The notes under the pieces are model-generated. The model had not been told where the DNA came from. It did no database searches and worked only from the letters and a program-made list of their open reading frames with translations. Source: an uncultured Bryobacteraceae bacterium (GTDB lineage Bacteria; Acidobacteriota; Terriglobia; Bryobacterales; Bryobacteraceae). From it: 64,000 nt of DNA. Each line of letters begins with the position of its first letter. Within the stretch, counting starts at the first letter, position 1. The DNA lies in NCBI GenBank assembly GCA_937924525.1, contig CALDSU010000010.1, forward strand, positions 62,001 through 126,000. Reading direction: 5' to 3'. This document shows positions 1-9,300 of this stretch, in pieces. Made by a program: the position numbers and the translations under genes.

Positions 1-335
1 GGCGCCCAGGCGCGGTGGACCTCGACCACGAAATTGCCCTTGCTGGTTTCAAAGCGCACCTTGAACGTGTCCGGAGCTTTCTCGGTGAACAGCGACGGCT
101 TGGTCAGATCCTTCTTGACGGGTTTCTCGGGTTCCGCCTTCTTGGCCTCTTCCTTGGGGGGCTCGGCGGGCTTGGCGGGTTCGGCGGGCGGTGGCTCGGG
201 CGGTTTGGCGGCCTCGGCCGTTTCGGCGCGCTCGTCGGCTTTCTTCGGGGCGGGCGCCGAACAACTGGACAAGAGGAAAGCCGCAGCGGCCAGCGCCGCG
301 GGAAGCAAACGCATCGCGAAGGGTCGGGAAGTCAT
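1..335 (-). CDS. Cyclophilin-type peptidyl-prolyl isomerase lipoprotein (N-terminal part, cut by window edge)
   Basis: The frame opens at an ATG (335) preceded by an AGAAGG ribosome site and runs off the left edge, giving 111 residues. A lipoprotein signal ends in the lipobox LLSSC at about residues 21-25. A Pro/Glu/Ala/Lys-rich linker of about 55 residues follows, then the start of a cyclophilin fold: FKVRFETSKGNFVVEVHRAW, the usual first strand of bacterial cyclophilins (KGxxxxEL/V). Known family: proline isomerases of the periplasm. Inferred: a lipid-anchored periplasmic folding catalyst held off the membrane by the charged linker. The catalytic Arg and the core are outside the window, so activity cannot be judged. 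A second in-frame ATG at 314 would shorten the signal peptide by 7 residues. Confidence 0.75.
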   Translation of the reverse strand, partial: MTSRPFAMRLLPAALAAAAFLLSSCSAPAPKKADERAETAEAAKPPEPPPAEPAKPAEPPKEEAKKAEPEKPVKKDLTKPSLFTEKAPDTFKVRFETSKGNFVVEVHRAWA

Positions 336-412
336 GGCGTGCCTTCTGAACTTCCTTATCTTATCCATCTTTGGCCGTGCGGAGCGAGGACGGCGCGGAG
401 CGTTGCGGCGGG

Positions 413-1168
413 CTACCGCGACAGCGCAGCCAGCGAATCGGCCACCGTGGGCATCGCGCCGGAGGCCACGGCTTCGCGCCGCAACCGGTGGAATCTGGTC
501 AACGTGGCATTGGCGCGCGCCAAGGCCGCGATCCTCTCCACATACGCTTCCAGTTTGGGGCCCGGCAGGGCGAACAGCGCGACGTCGTCGGTCAGCGCGT
601 CCAGATAAGCTCGTGCTCCGCAGCACCCCAGGCTCAGCGCGCCGCGTCCGGAATTCGCCGCCTGCGGCACAATGGCGCACGCCGGGCGGCCCAACGCGGG
701 TGGAAATCCGCCCTCCACCTGCTGGGTCGCCTCAGACAGAATCAGTGTTTGGGCGGCCTGCACAAACAGGAGCACCACGTCGGGGTTTAACGGCGCCGAC
801 GCCAGCGGCGCGTAGACCACGTATCTGGGTCCCGACCGGAGCGTGGGAATCGCCGCCAGGTCCTCCGGCCGTACGTATCCAAGGTCGCCGAACACTTTCA
901 GGGCGTCTTGCAGGTCCCGCTCGACCGGCGCCGGCATCTCCAGGCGGTGCGTGTAAACCCCAATGGAGCAGAGAGCGTGGTGCGCCGGCGCGGTGGCGAA
1001 GGTGGCGGTGGCGGCCTCCTGCCAGAAGACGCAACCGGCAGGCGGCTGGCCGGCATACGGCGCGACGCCGGGCGCCAACTCATGGGCGAAGCACACCGCC
1101 ACTGGCGGCCTCGACAACGATAATGCCTCGGTGAGCGCCGCGGACAGGCGCGCGAAATCAACCGACAT
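413..1168 (-). CDS. DUF169 family protein
   Basis: A 251-residue protein of the DUF169 (COG2043) family. The family pattern is visible: PPVAVCFAHELAPGV near residues 21-35, the CVFWQEAA segment around 46-53, a Gly/Pro-rich middle (LRSGPRYVVYAPL) and the C-terminal GALSLGCCGARAYL around 176-189 with paired cysteines. No signal peptide or membrane segment, so it should be cytoplasmic. The biochemical role of DUF169 proteins is not established; the conserved cysteines hint at metal or cofactor binding, which is inference. It lies 18 bases downstream of the heavy-metal-associated protein gene on the same strand, so the two are probably co-transcribed. That pairing supports, but does not prove, a metal-related role. 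Confidence 0.75.
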   Translation of the reverse strand: MSVDFARLSAALTEALSLSRPPVAVCFAHELAPGVAPYAGQPPAGCVFWQEAATATFATAPAHHALCSIGVYTHRLEMPAPVERDLQDALKVFGDLGYVRPEDLAAIPTLRSGPRYVVYAPLASAPLNPDVVLLFVQAAQTLILSEATQQVEGGFPPALGRPACAIVPQAANSGRGALSLGCCGARAYLDALTDDVALFALPGPKLEAYVERIAALARANATLTRFHRLRREAVASGAMPTVADSLAALSR

Positions 1169-1186
1169 GGAAACCTCCCCAAAGAA

Positions 1187-1504
1187 TCAACTGGCGGGCG
1201 GCGCGGCGGGCCCCTCTTCCTGCACGGTGAAACCCGCGGTTTGCTGGATGAAGTCGCGCAAAGCGGAAACGTTGGTCCGGCGTCCGTCGAACCCGATGAC
1301 GACGCGTCCTTCCGGATAGGAGGCCTGCGCCCGCACCACGCCGGGCTGCTGTTTCAGCATCGCTTCCAGGCCGACCGCGCACGTCACACAGGTGAAGCCA
1401 CGCACGGCGAACCGTACTTGCCCTGTCTCGGCCGCGCCGGCGCCCGCCGCGCCCAGGCCGGTCGAGGCCGCCGTCATCCGCTGCAAGAAATTCCGCCGAT
1501 CCAT
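1187..1504 (-). CDS. Tat-exported heavy-metal-associated (HMA, MerP-like) protein
   Basis: 105 residues. The N-terminus MDRRNFLQRM followed by an Ala/Gly-rich stretch is a twin-arginine (Tat) signal. The mature part is a single HMA domain: VRFAVRGFTCVTCAVGLEAM carries the metal-binding CxxC (CVTC, about residues 39-42), followed by QQPGVVRAQASYPEGRVVIGF, typical of MerP/CopZ folds. Known: such domains bind soft metals such as Hg(II) or Cu(I). Inferred: periplasmic metal binding or delivery. It is the first gene of a short operon with the DUF169 gene. There is no good Shine-Dalgarno, and a TACACT box sits 6 bases before the ATG, so translation may be leaderless. Confidence 0.8.
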   Translation of the reverse strand: MDRRNFLQRMTAASTGLGAAGAGAAETGQVRFAVRGFTCVTCAVGLEAMLKQQPGVVRAQASYPEGRVVIGFDGRRTNVSALRDFIQQTAGFTVQEEGPAAPPAS

Positions 1505-1510
1505 GCGGCC

Positions 1511-1516
1511 AGTGTA
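1511..1516 (-). promoter_or_regulatory. Putative -10 box (TACACT) of the HMA/DUF169 operon
   Basis: On the minus strand TACACT lies 6 bases before the ATG of the HMA gene. That is where a -10 box would sit if transcription began at the start codon. No matching -35 is visible. Confidence 0.35.
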
Positions 1517-2264
1517 AGGGACCCCGCCGCCCGCCGTCTCTACTCGGAAATCACTAACGAGGCTCCGCCTCGGACCGGCGAGGTATATTCCTAACAGCCA
1601 GCGGCATCAAGGATCATCTACGGGCCTCCTTGAGAGGCGCAAGATCGATGTTCGCGACGCACTTGGGGCCTGTCATTCCGGCCAGCGGACCCATCCGTTG
1701 ATTGAGCGCTGGATCGTCAGTGCCGTCCCCGAGTTCAGCTCTCCAGCGGAAGTTGGCGGTGAAGCATGGCGATGCGAACCGCAACCCGGCTCGTCGACGG
1801 CGCGTTTCAGCAGAAGGTCACTGTCCGGGTTGTGGCAGCTGCCGAAATCGAGCCTTGCCAGCTCGAGGGTCTCCCGCTCGCGGTCCATCCATTCCTGGAC
1901 ACGGTCAATGGCGGACCGGCCCCAGTGCCCCTGCACGCCGGGCCATTGGGCAGGTTGCAAAGGAAACTGATACGGTCCGCTACCATCCGGACTGCGCTTG
2001 ATCAGGAGAACGGATGCAATGCGGCGCTGGCCGCCTCTCGGCGAACAGGCGCGGCAAATTGCTCTTATCGGCGTGGGGGGCCTACCACGGCGAGTTACGG
2101 GTCCAGGTCTGCGTCTATCTCCGTGCTCTTCCTTTTCAGCGAATGGCGGCGATTCGTCTGCGGGCAAGTTAGGCTCCTCCTTGCCCGCTTCGCGGAGCAC
2201 CTGGCTCGCCGGCGGCAAGGGACGGCGGGGCTGAAGTTTGGAGGGCCTTCCCCTCCCGTTCCTT

Positions 2265-2387
2265 ATGGGAGGCGGCCAGGGGCCGGTCGGAAAGACCACA
2301 TTGTTGGACCAGCTCGACAAAAAACTCCAGCGGAAATCGGCGCCAGGCGGAACTTTCGCGGATTTTCCTGGCTGCCGAGGCGAGTGA
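2265..2387 (+). pseudogene. Short open frame with a P-loop-like motif (possible ATPase remnant)
   Basis: A 40-codon frame starting ATG at 2265 reads MGGGQGPVGKTTLLDQLDKK and stops at TGA (2385-2387). GQGPVGKT fits the Walker A pattern GxxxxGKT, and TTLLDQLDKKL is the helix expected after it. Nothing after it continues as an ATPase (no Walker B), and there is no recognisable ribosome site. It may be the 5' fragment of a lost NTPase gene or a chance match in degenerate DNA. Confidence 0.2.
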
Positions 2388-2421
2388 GTTCGTCTGACCT
2401 GGATTGTTTACACTGCTCTTC

Positions 2422-3789
2422 ATGCGCGCTCTGCTGCTGTTGTTTTGGTCCGCCGCTTTGCTGGCGGCCGCTGATCGGGAGGTCTACTGGGCCCTCTGGT
2501 TTGATACCGAGGACTACATCGCGCCGGAGGCAGACGATGCCGCGCTTCGCCTGGCGGTAGAACTGGAAAAACTGGATGTGCGGGCCACCTTCAAGATCGT
2601 GGGAGAAAAGGCGCGCGTACTCGAGCAGCGCGGGCGCCGGGACGTCATCCGGGCGCTGGCCAGGCACGACATCGGATATCACGCGGAAAACCACAGCATT
2701 CCTCCGCCGCCGGCCATGTACCTGCGGCTGCTCGGCATGGATGAGGGGGCGGTGGAGTTCGAACGGCGCGAAGGGCAGGGAGTGCGGGATCTGCAGCGGA
2801 TCTTCGGCGTGACGCCGAGCTGCTATGGTCAGCCTGGCTCTTCCTGGGGGCCGCAGAGCAACATCGCCCTGCGCCGGCTGGGGATTCCGGTGTACATGGA
2901 CGAGGGGTCCCAAGTCGGCCTCGACAACCAGCCGTTCTGGTTTATGGGTGTCCTGCACGTGTTCCGGCTCGGCCCCTACGCCCTACGCGCCAACCTCGAC
3001 GAAGAAGGCAAGCTCGAAGACGCCAAACGGCTGTTCAGCGAGCGGGTGGCGGAACTGAAGCGCAGAGGGGGCGGCGTGCTCCACACCTACTATCACCCCA
3101 CCGAGTTTGTGGCCACCGCGTTCTGGGACGGCGTGAATTTCCCGCGCGGGCGGTATACGCCGCCTGGAGACTACCGCCCGCCCCCGCTTCGCTCGCGCGA
3201 ATCTTCCGAGCGCGCTTACCGGATCTTCCTCGATTTTGTTCGCCACGCGAAGAGCACCGGCGTCCGCATCGTGACGGGCCGCGACTGGCCGCAACTGATG
3301 GAGTCTCCGGTGCGCCCGCTCGAGGCCGGCCAGGCGAAACGGTGGCTGCGGGAAGCCATCGACGTCCGCGGCGCGTATGCGGCGGCCGATCAGCTCCTGG
3401 CCGTGCTTGGGATCTCTCCCCGGCTGGTGGATGGTCCCGCGCAACGGGTCGCCTCGACCCTGCGCGCTCCCGCCTTGCCGCGGCATCTGTTTGAGCGCGG
3501 GAAGCAGGACGCGACCGGCTACCTCGAGCGCCACGGCCGGCTGCCCTCGCACGTGTGGTTCGGCGCGGAGTGTTTGTCGCTCGCGGATTTCGCCGCTACG
3601 GCAGCCGGCGACGAGGGCGGCGCCGAAGTGCGGGTCCGCCGCGGCGTCCTGGCGTTCGAGCGGTTCATCGCGGCGGATCCCCGCAAAGCGTTCACCTGGG
3701 CGATCCACCCCGAGAACTTCGAAGCTCCCGAGTTGCTCGAGCTAGGCCGCTTGCAGGCTTGGACTCTCAAGGCCGCGCGGCTGAAGTAG
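2422..3789 (+). CDS. Secreted NodB-like polysaccharide deacetylase family protein
   Basis: 455 residues from the ATG at 2422, chosen because it begins a clean signal peptide (LLLLFWSAALLAAA); a TTG 18 bases upstream is also in frame but adds nothing. The NodB fold begins at once: WALWFDTEDY (about residues 25-34) supplies the metal-binding Asp motif, RATFKIVGEKA follows, and IGYHAENHS (about 85-93) is the HxxxH metal site. Later YGQPGSSWGPQSN and a VLHTYYHP segment match further deacetylase strands. Known: carbohydrate esterase family 4-like metal-dependent deacetylases. The C-terminal ~170 residues are outside the usual domain and I do not recognise them. Inferred role: periplasmic deacetylation of a glycan, or a related hydrolysis. 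No clear Shine-Dalgarno is visible. Confidence 0.7.
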   Translation: MRALLLLFWSAALLAAADREVYWALWFDTEDYIAPEADDAALRLAVELEKLDVRATFKIVGEKARVLEQRGRRDVIRALARHDIGYHAENHSIPPPPAMYLRLLGMDEGAVEFERREGQGVRDLQRIFGVTPSCYGQPGSSWGPQSNIALRRLGIPVYMDEGSQVGLDNQPFWFMGVLHVFRLGPYALRANLDEEGKLEDAKRLFSERVAELKRRGGGVLHTYYHPTEFVATAFWDGVNFPRGRYTPPGDYRPPPLRSRESSERAYRIFLDFVRHAKSTGVRIVTGRDWPQLMESPVRPLEAGQAKRWLREAIDVRGAYAAADQLLAVLGISPRLVDGPAQRVASTLRAPALPRHLFERGKQDATGYLERHGRLPSHVWFGAECLSLADFAATAAGDEGGAEVRVRRGVLAFERFIAADPRKAFTWAIHPENFEAPELLELGRLQAWTLKAARLK

Positions 3790-3803
3790 GAGCCAAACGC
3801 GCG

Positions 3804-3822
3804 GCCCGGACTCATCCCGGGC
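3804..3822. terminator. Small hairpin between convergent genes
   Basis: GCCCGG and CCGGGC form a 6-bp stem around a 7-base loop in the 66-base gap between the deacetylase and the glycosidase-like gene, which converge here. There is no strong T-tract, so its role as a bidirectional terminator is tentative. Confidence 0.35.
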
Positions 3823-3855
3823 GAACGCACGCCGCTCAGCGACCGGCGGCCAGGG

Positions 3856-6126
3856 TCAGAGCCCGTGGCGCTTGCGGAAGTTGGGGATCTGGCGGTCGAG
3901 CGTCTCGTCGATCAGCTTCAGTTTCTCCTGGATCGTAGCGGGCGTGTAGATGTAATCCTGCTCCCACTCGTAGCCAAGGCGGGAGTCGCGGCGCGCGGTT
4001 TCCCGCGCAGAGACGGTTCGGGCCCGCTCTTCGCGCAGCAGCGCCGTCATGCGGTCGAGCAACGCGCGCTTCGCGGCCGCGTCCGCCGCCCGATGCAGGG
4101 CCAGGCGCAGGCCTTCGAACTCGATGATGGCGTACTCGCTGCGCATCATGCGCTGGATTTGTTCGGCCAGCAACACCTCGCGGTAAGCGGAGGGCCGTTT
4201 GGACTCCGGAGCTTGCCCCGCCGCCCGCCGGTAGGCCTGCAGCCCTTGTTCCATCCGGTCCGCCGCCAGCGCCAGGTACTTCTGAAATACCGGGATGGTG
4301 AAGAAGCGGATATACCGCTCGGCATTGTTCTGCCGGTTGGTGAAGTCGGGCCAGAAGAACAGCCGGCGGGGCACGTAGGGCCAGTACGGATTCAACTGGG
4401 ATTGGCGGCTCCAAAGTTCCTGGTCGGTCCAGGAGTGCTCCAGCGTCATCGCCCGGGGTTGCGGCTTTTCAAAAAACAGCGGCGAGGCCAGCGCGTTGCA
4501 ACTTCCCCAGTTGGGGCCGGTGTCGGGATACACCTGGATGGCTTCGCTAAAGCGCTTCCATGCTTCGAGCGCCAGGTCCTCGTTGCCGGCGCCGAACTCG
4601 CGCCGCGCGATCCGCCGGAGCAAATCCTCGAGCGGCGGAGCGTCCGACCAGGCGTACCAGGCGCGCATTTCCGCCACCCAGTTGGGTTTGAACCCGTAAC
4701 TCCAGGTCTCCAGCGTCCCGTCGATCTTCCATTCCTCCAGCGCCTGGTAGCGCTTGTGCCACTGGTACGGGAACGGCAGATAAGGGAAGGTGCCGAACTG
4801 CCAACTGGCGAAGGTGTCGGCTTTCGAATACAGCGCCCGGAACTTGCGCTGGCGGGCGGCCTTGATCTGGGCCTGCGTCACCTCGGCGGGGCCCACCTGG
4901 TTAATGGCGTAATCCCGCAGATAACCCTTCTGCCCGTCCAGTTCAAAGCTTTTGCCGTTCTCGAAGGTCATAAGCGGGATGGTTGATTGCGGCAGTTGGG
5001 TCATGACGTAGGCCTTGGTTTCGGCTTGTTCGGGCCGGAAGTCCAGGTTGTATTCCCACGGCAGGATTTCGAGCGCGGGATTGATCTTGTGCGCCTCCTC
5101 GGCGGCGATCGCCACCGCGCGCGACCACTCGCGGACCCAGTCGCGCAGATTCTGGTCTCCCTGCCCGCCGGCGCCAAACCAGCGCTTGTAGAAGAACCCC
5201 TCGGTGAGCAGCACATACCCGCGAATTTCCGGGAACTCGGTGACAATCTCCCGGACCAGCTTTCGCAATCCGGCGACGTTTCCCGCGTCACCGGTGTAGT
5301 GGTAGAGAATCGGCGCGTAGAAGTCTACGCCATAGCGCGCCGTGCGCCGCAGCAGGTCCTTCATCGCGCCGGGCGGGTGTTCGCGCATGTCGTCCCAGTG
5401 CGGTCCCACGCCCGGCGCGTTGTTCGGGTTGCGGTAGATCGAACAGTGGATGGCGTCGAACCCGTACAGGGGCAGGGTGGCCAGGTAGCGGTCCGGCCAT
5501 TCCATCCAGCCCAGGCCTGACAGCGTCATCCGCGCCTGAAACAGGCTGTGCCGCACTGTATGCAGGTTGGAGGGCAGGAAGGGCGCCTCGCGCAGGCGGA
5601 ACCGCATGATCAGGTTATAGAGCCCGTACATCGCGCCCCGGTCGTCGAACCCGCAGGTGGCTACCGCGGAATCGGACGCCAGGATCTGATAATCCTTGCG
5701 GGCTTTCAGCGCTTCGCCGCAACCGGGCATGGCCGCCCGCGCGCCCGCCACGATCGCTTGCTTGCGCTCCCGCCAGTTGGCCAGCGACTCGGCTTTCTCG
5801 ATCTCGACGGCCACCTCCATCGCCTCGCGCAGGTAGCGCTGCAACTCCTCGGCCGCCGTATGCAGAGGCAGCGCTGCCCCGGCGGGGATCACGATCCTCC
5901 AGCCGGTTCGGCCAATCTCCATTTCTCCCGCTTCCCGCCGCGCTGCCGGATCGCGTCGCATCGGCGCCAGCCCTCTCGCGTGCTGCTCCAGAAAGGCGTA
6001 CGGTTCCTCGACGGGAAGAGCCGTGAACGCCTTGGCTTCGAAGTTCTCCCGGGAAGCCTGCTCCCGCGCGCAACCCGCCAGCGCCGCTAGCGAGGCAAGC
6101 ATTAGGGACCACACTGCTAAGTGCAT
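3856..6126 (-). CDS. Lipoprotein with glycoside-hydrolase-like (hexosaminidase/alpha-glucuronidase-type) architecture
   Basis: The ATG at 6126 is chosen because it starts a lipoprotein signal (lipobox LAGC at about residues 16-19); an in-frame codon 84 bases upstream would add an implausible leader. 756 residues. Residues ~75-150 look like the N-terminal domain shared by GH20 and GH67 enzymes (GWRIVIPAG, HTAAEELQRYLREAM, CGFDDRGAMYGLYNLIMRF). A large TIM-barrel-like region follows (YGFDAIHCSIYRNPNN, YGVDFYAPILYHYTGD, ILPWEYNLDFRP). Known: these folds hydrolyse glycans from the non-reducing end. I cannot assign a GH family or catalytic acids with confidence. It is divergent from a TonB receptor with a shared palindrome between them, suggesting a co-regulated glycan uptake/degradation pair. 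Confidence 0.65.
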   Translation of the reverse strand: MHLAVWSLMLASLAALAGCAREQASRENFEAKAFTALPVEEPYAFLEQHARGLAPMRRDPAARREAGEMEIGRTGWRIVIPAGAALPLHTAAEELQRYLREAMEVAVEIEKAESLANWRERKQAIVAGARAAMPGCGEALKARKDYQILASDSAVATCGFDDRGAMYGLYNLIMRFRLREAPFLPSNLHTVRHSLFQARMTLSGLGWMEWPDRYLATLPLYGFDAIHCSIYRNPNNAPGVGPHWDDMREHPPGAMKDLLRRTARYGVDFYAPILYHYTGDAGNVAGLRKLVREIVTEFPEIRGYVLLTEGFFYKRWFGAGGQGDQNLRDWVREWSRAVAIAAEEAHKINPALEILPWEYNLDFRPEQAETKAYVMTQLPQSTIPLMTFENGKSFELDGQKGYLRDYAINQVGPAEVTQAQIKAARQRKFRALYSKADTFASWQFGTFPYLPFPYQWHKRYQALEEWKIDGTLETWSYGFKPNWVAEMRAWYAWSDAPPLEDLLRRIARREFGAGNEDLALEAWKRFSEAIQVYPDTGPNWGSCNALASPLFFEKPQPRAMTLEHSWTDQELWSRQSQLNPYWPYVPRRLFFWPDFTNRQNNAERYIRFFTIPVFQKYLALAADRMEQGLQAYRRAAGQAPESKRPSAYREVLLAEQIQRMMRSEYAIIEFEGLRLALHRAADAAAKRALLDRMTALLREERARTVSARETARRDSRLGYEWEQDYIYTPATIQEKLKLIDETLDRQIPNFRKRHGL

Positions 6127-6221
6127 ACAGAAACAGTAGTCGCGTGAGGCGCCGGAAGTCAAGTAACATCCTGAAAGCAAGTGACTTGATGGAGCTGAAA
6201 GTATTGGCAAACAATGGGTTT

Positions 6222-6227
6222 TACAAT
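6222..6227 (+). promoter_or_regulatory. Putative -10 box (TACAAT) for the TonB receptor gene
   Basis: TACAAT overlaps the left arm of the palindrome at 6225-6249 and lies about 88 bases upstream of the receptor start codon. Binding of a regulator to the palindrome would cover it. No convincing -35 at 17 bases. Confidence 0.35.
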
Positions 6228-6249
6228 GTCAATCAACACTGTTGACATT
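6225..6249. promoter_or_regulatory. Perfect inverted repeat, candidate operator between glycosidase-like and TonB receptor genes
   Basis: AATGTCAA (6225-6232) and TTGACATT (6242-6249) are perfect 8-base arms around a 9-base spacer. Inside it, TCAACA and TGTTGA form a nested palindrome around one base. The site lies in the 189-base AT-rich region between divergent genes, the usual place for a LacI/GntR-type regulator site. No regulator gene is present nearby. Confidence 0.6.
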
Positions 6250-6300
6250 TCGGAGAATTTTGTGATCAACTACTTCCATCACCCTAGGGGTGTATACAAC

Positions 6301-6306
6301 AGGAGG
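6301..6306 (+). promoter_or_regulatory. Strong Shine-Dalgarno (AGGAGG) fixing the receptor start
   Basis: AGGAGG is followed after 9 bases by GTG at 6316, in frame with the receptor and directly before its signal peptide. It decides for this GTG over an in-frame ATG at 6214. A CACCC-TAG-GGGTG mini-hairpin lies just upstream of it. Confidence 0.75.
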
Positions 6307-6315
6307 CAGACTCTC

Positions 6316-9300
6316 GTGAAACCAACCCTCGAACGCCATCTCCGGCTCGCACGGATCGTGCTGCTCGCCGCATGCTCGGCGTTTCCGCTCGCCGCGCAGA
6401 GTTTGACCGGCGACATCTTGGGAACCGTGTTTGACCCTTCGCAGGCGGTGATCGTCAACGCGAAGGTGCAGGTGCAGAACATCGGACAGGGCTGGACGCG
6501 CGAAACCCAGTCCGACGAGTATGGGAACTATATCTTCCGGACGCTGCCGCCCGGGCAGTACCGGGTGACGTTCAGCCTTACCGGGTTTCGCACGTTGGTG
6601 GTGCCGCTGGTGGAGTTGGCGGTGGACCAGCGCGCGCGGGTGAACGGCACCTTACAGCCCGGCGAGGTCGCCGAGCAGATCACGGTGGAAGCGGGCGCGG
6701 TTCCCCTGCTGGCGACAGACAGCAACGCGCTCGGCCAAGTGATCGATTCCCGGCGGATCACCACGCTGCCCCTGAACGGACGGCGATTTTTTGACCTGGC
6801 CCTGCTTGCCGCCGGCGCCGCGCCGCAGGGCACGACTTTCAGCAGCGTCGTGTGGGGACGGTCGACGGGCGTCGCCCTCGCCGGCACCCGCGACATCAAC
6901 GTGGGTTTCTTGCTGGACGGTTCGGAAACCCGCGACGAGCGCTATGGCGGCACCTTCCAGTTTTCCAGCGTGGAGAGCATCAAGGAATTCAAAGTTCAGC
7001 AGAACTTCGTAGACGCGCAGTACGGACAGGCTGCCGCGCTGGTCACCGCGGTCACCCAGAGCGGCACAAACAACTTCCATGGCTCGCTCTACCACTTTCT
7101 GCGCAACAATAAGCTGGATGCCCGGAACTTTTTTGACCGCACGGCGCCGCCCCCGTTCCGGTTCAACCAGTTCGGCGGGAGCATCGGCGGGCCGGTCCTG
7201 CTGCCCAAGGTGAACGGCCGCGACAAGTCGTGGTTTTTCTTTAACTACGAAGGCCAGCGCCGCCGGCGGACGACGACGCGCATCGCGACGGTGCCGACCG
7301 AGCGCATGCGTTCCGGCGACTTGAGCGAGATTCCGGCGACCATTTACGACCCGCTCACCGGCAGCGCCGCCACCGGCCAGCGGACTCCGTTCGCGGGCAA
7401 CGTGATTCCCGGCAACCGCATCAACTCGATTTCCCGGAACCTGCTTCCGTTCTGGCCGACGCCGAACCAGCCCGGACGCGCCAACAACATCATCACCACC
7501 GCGACCGACATCGACGATTACGACCAGGTCACCGGGCGCTGGGACCACAACCTGACGGACAAAGACCGGTTGATGGCGCGCTACGCATACATCGATCAGC
7601 CGACGCTGCGCGGCGACTACGCGCCCCTGGCCGGAAGGGTGGCGCCGCTGCGCAACAACAACGCCGCGCTCCAATACACGCGCATCCTGTCGCCGCGCGC
7701 CGTAAACGAGTTCCGCTTCTCCTACGCGCGTTCGGCCGCGAACTTCGCGCAGGAGCCGCAGAGCGAGAACCTGGCGGCGCGCATCGGGCTGCGGAACGTA
7801 TCCACGGACCCGAAGGAATTCGGACTGCCCAGCGTCTCGGTGGCCGGCTATAGCGGCTTCGGATCCTTTTCGCCGACCATCAACAACATCACCGACCGGT
7901 TCCAGTGGTCGGACGATTTCACCTACAACGCCGGTAAGCATAACCTGAAGGCGGGCATCGACCTGCGGCGCGTCCGCTACCGGCAGCGCTCGGCGCAATC
8001 GCCGCGCGGCTTCTTGCAATACCAGGCGAACTTCTCCCGGCCCAGCCCCGGGGTCGGGGGCGGCGATGCGCTGGCCGATTACCTGATCGGCGTGCCGGGC
8101 TTCTGGCAGGTCCAGTTGGAAGAACTCGGTTTCGACGGCCGATCCACGCAACCCGGGCTATATTTCCAGGACGATTTCAAGGTCAGCAAGCGCCTGACCC
8201 TCACGCTCGGCGTGCGCTGGGAGTACAACAGCCCCTGGGTCCAGCCGCGAAACAATATGGCGGTCTTCAACTTCGATACCCGCCAGATCGAGTTTGTCTT
8301 GCGCGATCCCTTCGCCTTCCGCACCAGCACGGAGCCGGGCAACGTAGTGCGCCGCTCGATCATCAACCCGCAGTACAACAACTGGGCGGACCGCGTCGGC
8401 TTCGTCTACCGCCTGAACGACAAAACGGTGATCCGCGGCGGCCACGGCTATTACTGGAACAATGTCAACAACAACCAGCTCACCCAGAGCATGAGCCTGT
8501 TCTACCCGTTCGTCTGGAACCCGCAGCAAACCGAATCCGCCTCGCAACTGGTCCCCACGCGGTTCAACGATACGCTCTATCCCGACCGCCCGACCGGGAC
8601 CGCCTTGCCCAGCGGACCGGCGTTCAGCTTCTTCACCGTGCAGAAGACCTACCGGCGGCCCTATACCGGCCAGTGGAACTTCAACATCCAGCGTACGCTG
8701 GGTAACGATTACGTCGTTGAGATTGGCTACATGGGGAACCGCACCCTCAAGATGCCCGCCACGGCGAATTTCAACCAGGCGCGGTTGCCCGATCCCAACA
8801 TTCCCTTGCAAAACCAACCGCTTCAGCAGCGGCGGCCGTATCCCGAGTATGGCACCATTCGCCAGTTCGACCGGATGGGCAAGGCGCACTACCATGGCTT
8901 GACCGGCCGTTTGGAGAAACGCTTTTCCTCCGGCTTCAGCTTCCTGAGTTCGTACACCTGGAGCAAAGCGCTCGACTCGGGAACCGACATCAGTAGCGAC
9001 CCCGTGAAGGCTCCCGGCGATGCGAACTCGTACCGCGGCCTGGCGGCGCTCGATACCGCCCACCGGTTCGTGTTCAGCTACCTTTGGGAATTGCCGTTCG
9101 GCAAAGGCAAACCCATCTTCGGCGAGGCCCGCGGGATCGCCAATGTGCTGATTGGGGGCTGGCAGGTGAATGGCATCACGACCTTTCAGTTAGGGGTGCC
9201 GATCTCGGTCACGGTTCCGGCCCAGACGCCCGACGTGGACGCGTTCCAGGTGTTCGCCGACCGCCTGTGCGACGGACGCCTGCCGCGCGGCGAGCGGACG

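Larger units (their letters stand above)
1505..2421. other. 917-base stretch without a convincing gene; possibly decayed DNA
   Basis: Base composition here looks less GC-rich than the flanks, and no frame carries a recognisable full domain. Minus-strand frames contain protein-like pieces that break into different frames. One runs for about 36 residues to a stop near 1620 (ending NIDLAPLKEARR); another open frame lies across 1673-2320 without any domain I recognise. This is what an eroded gene would look like, but it could also be noise. A GGAGGG/CCCTCC hairpin sits at 2240-2256. I saw no tRNA, transposase motif or clean terminal inverted repeats. Confidence 0.4.
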
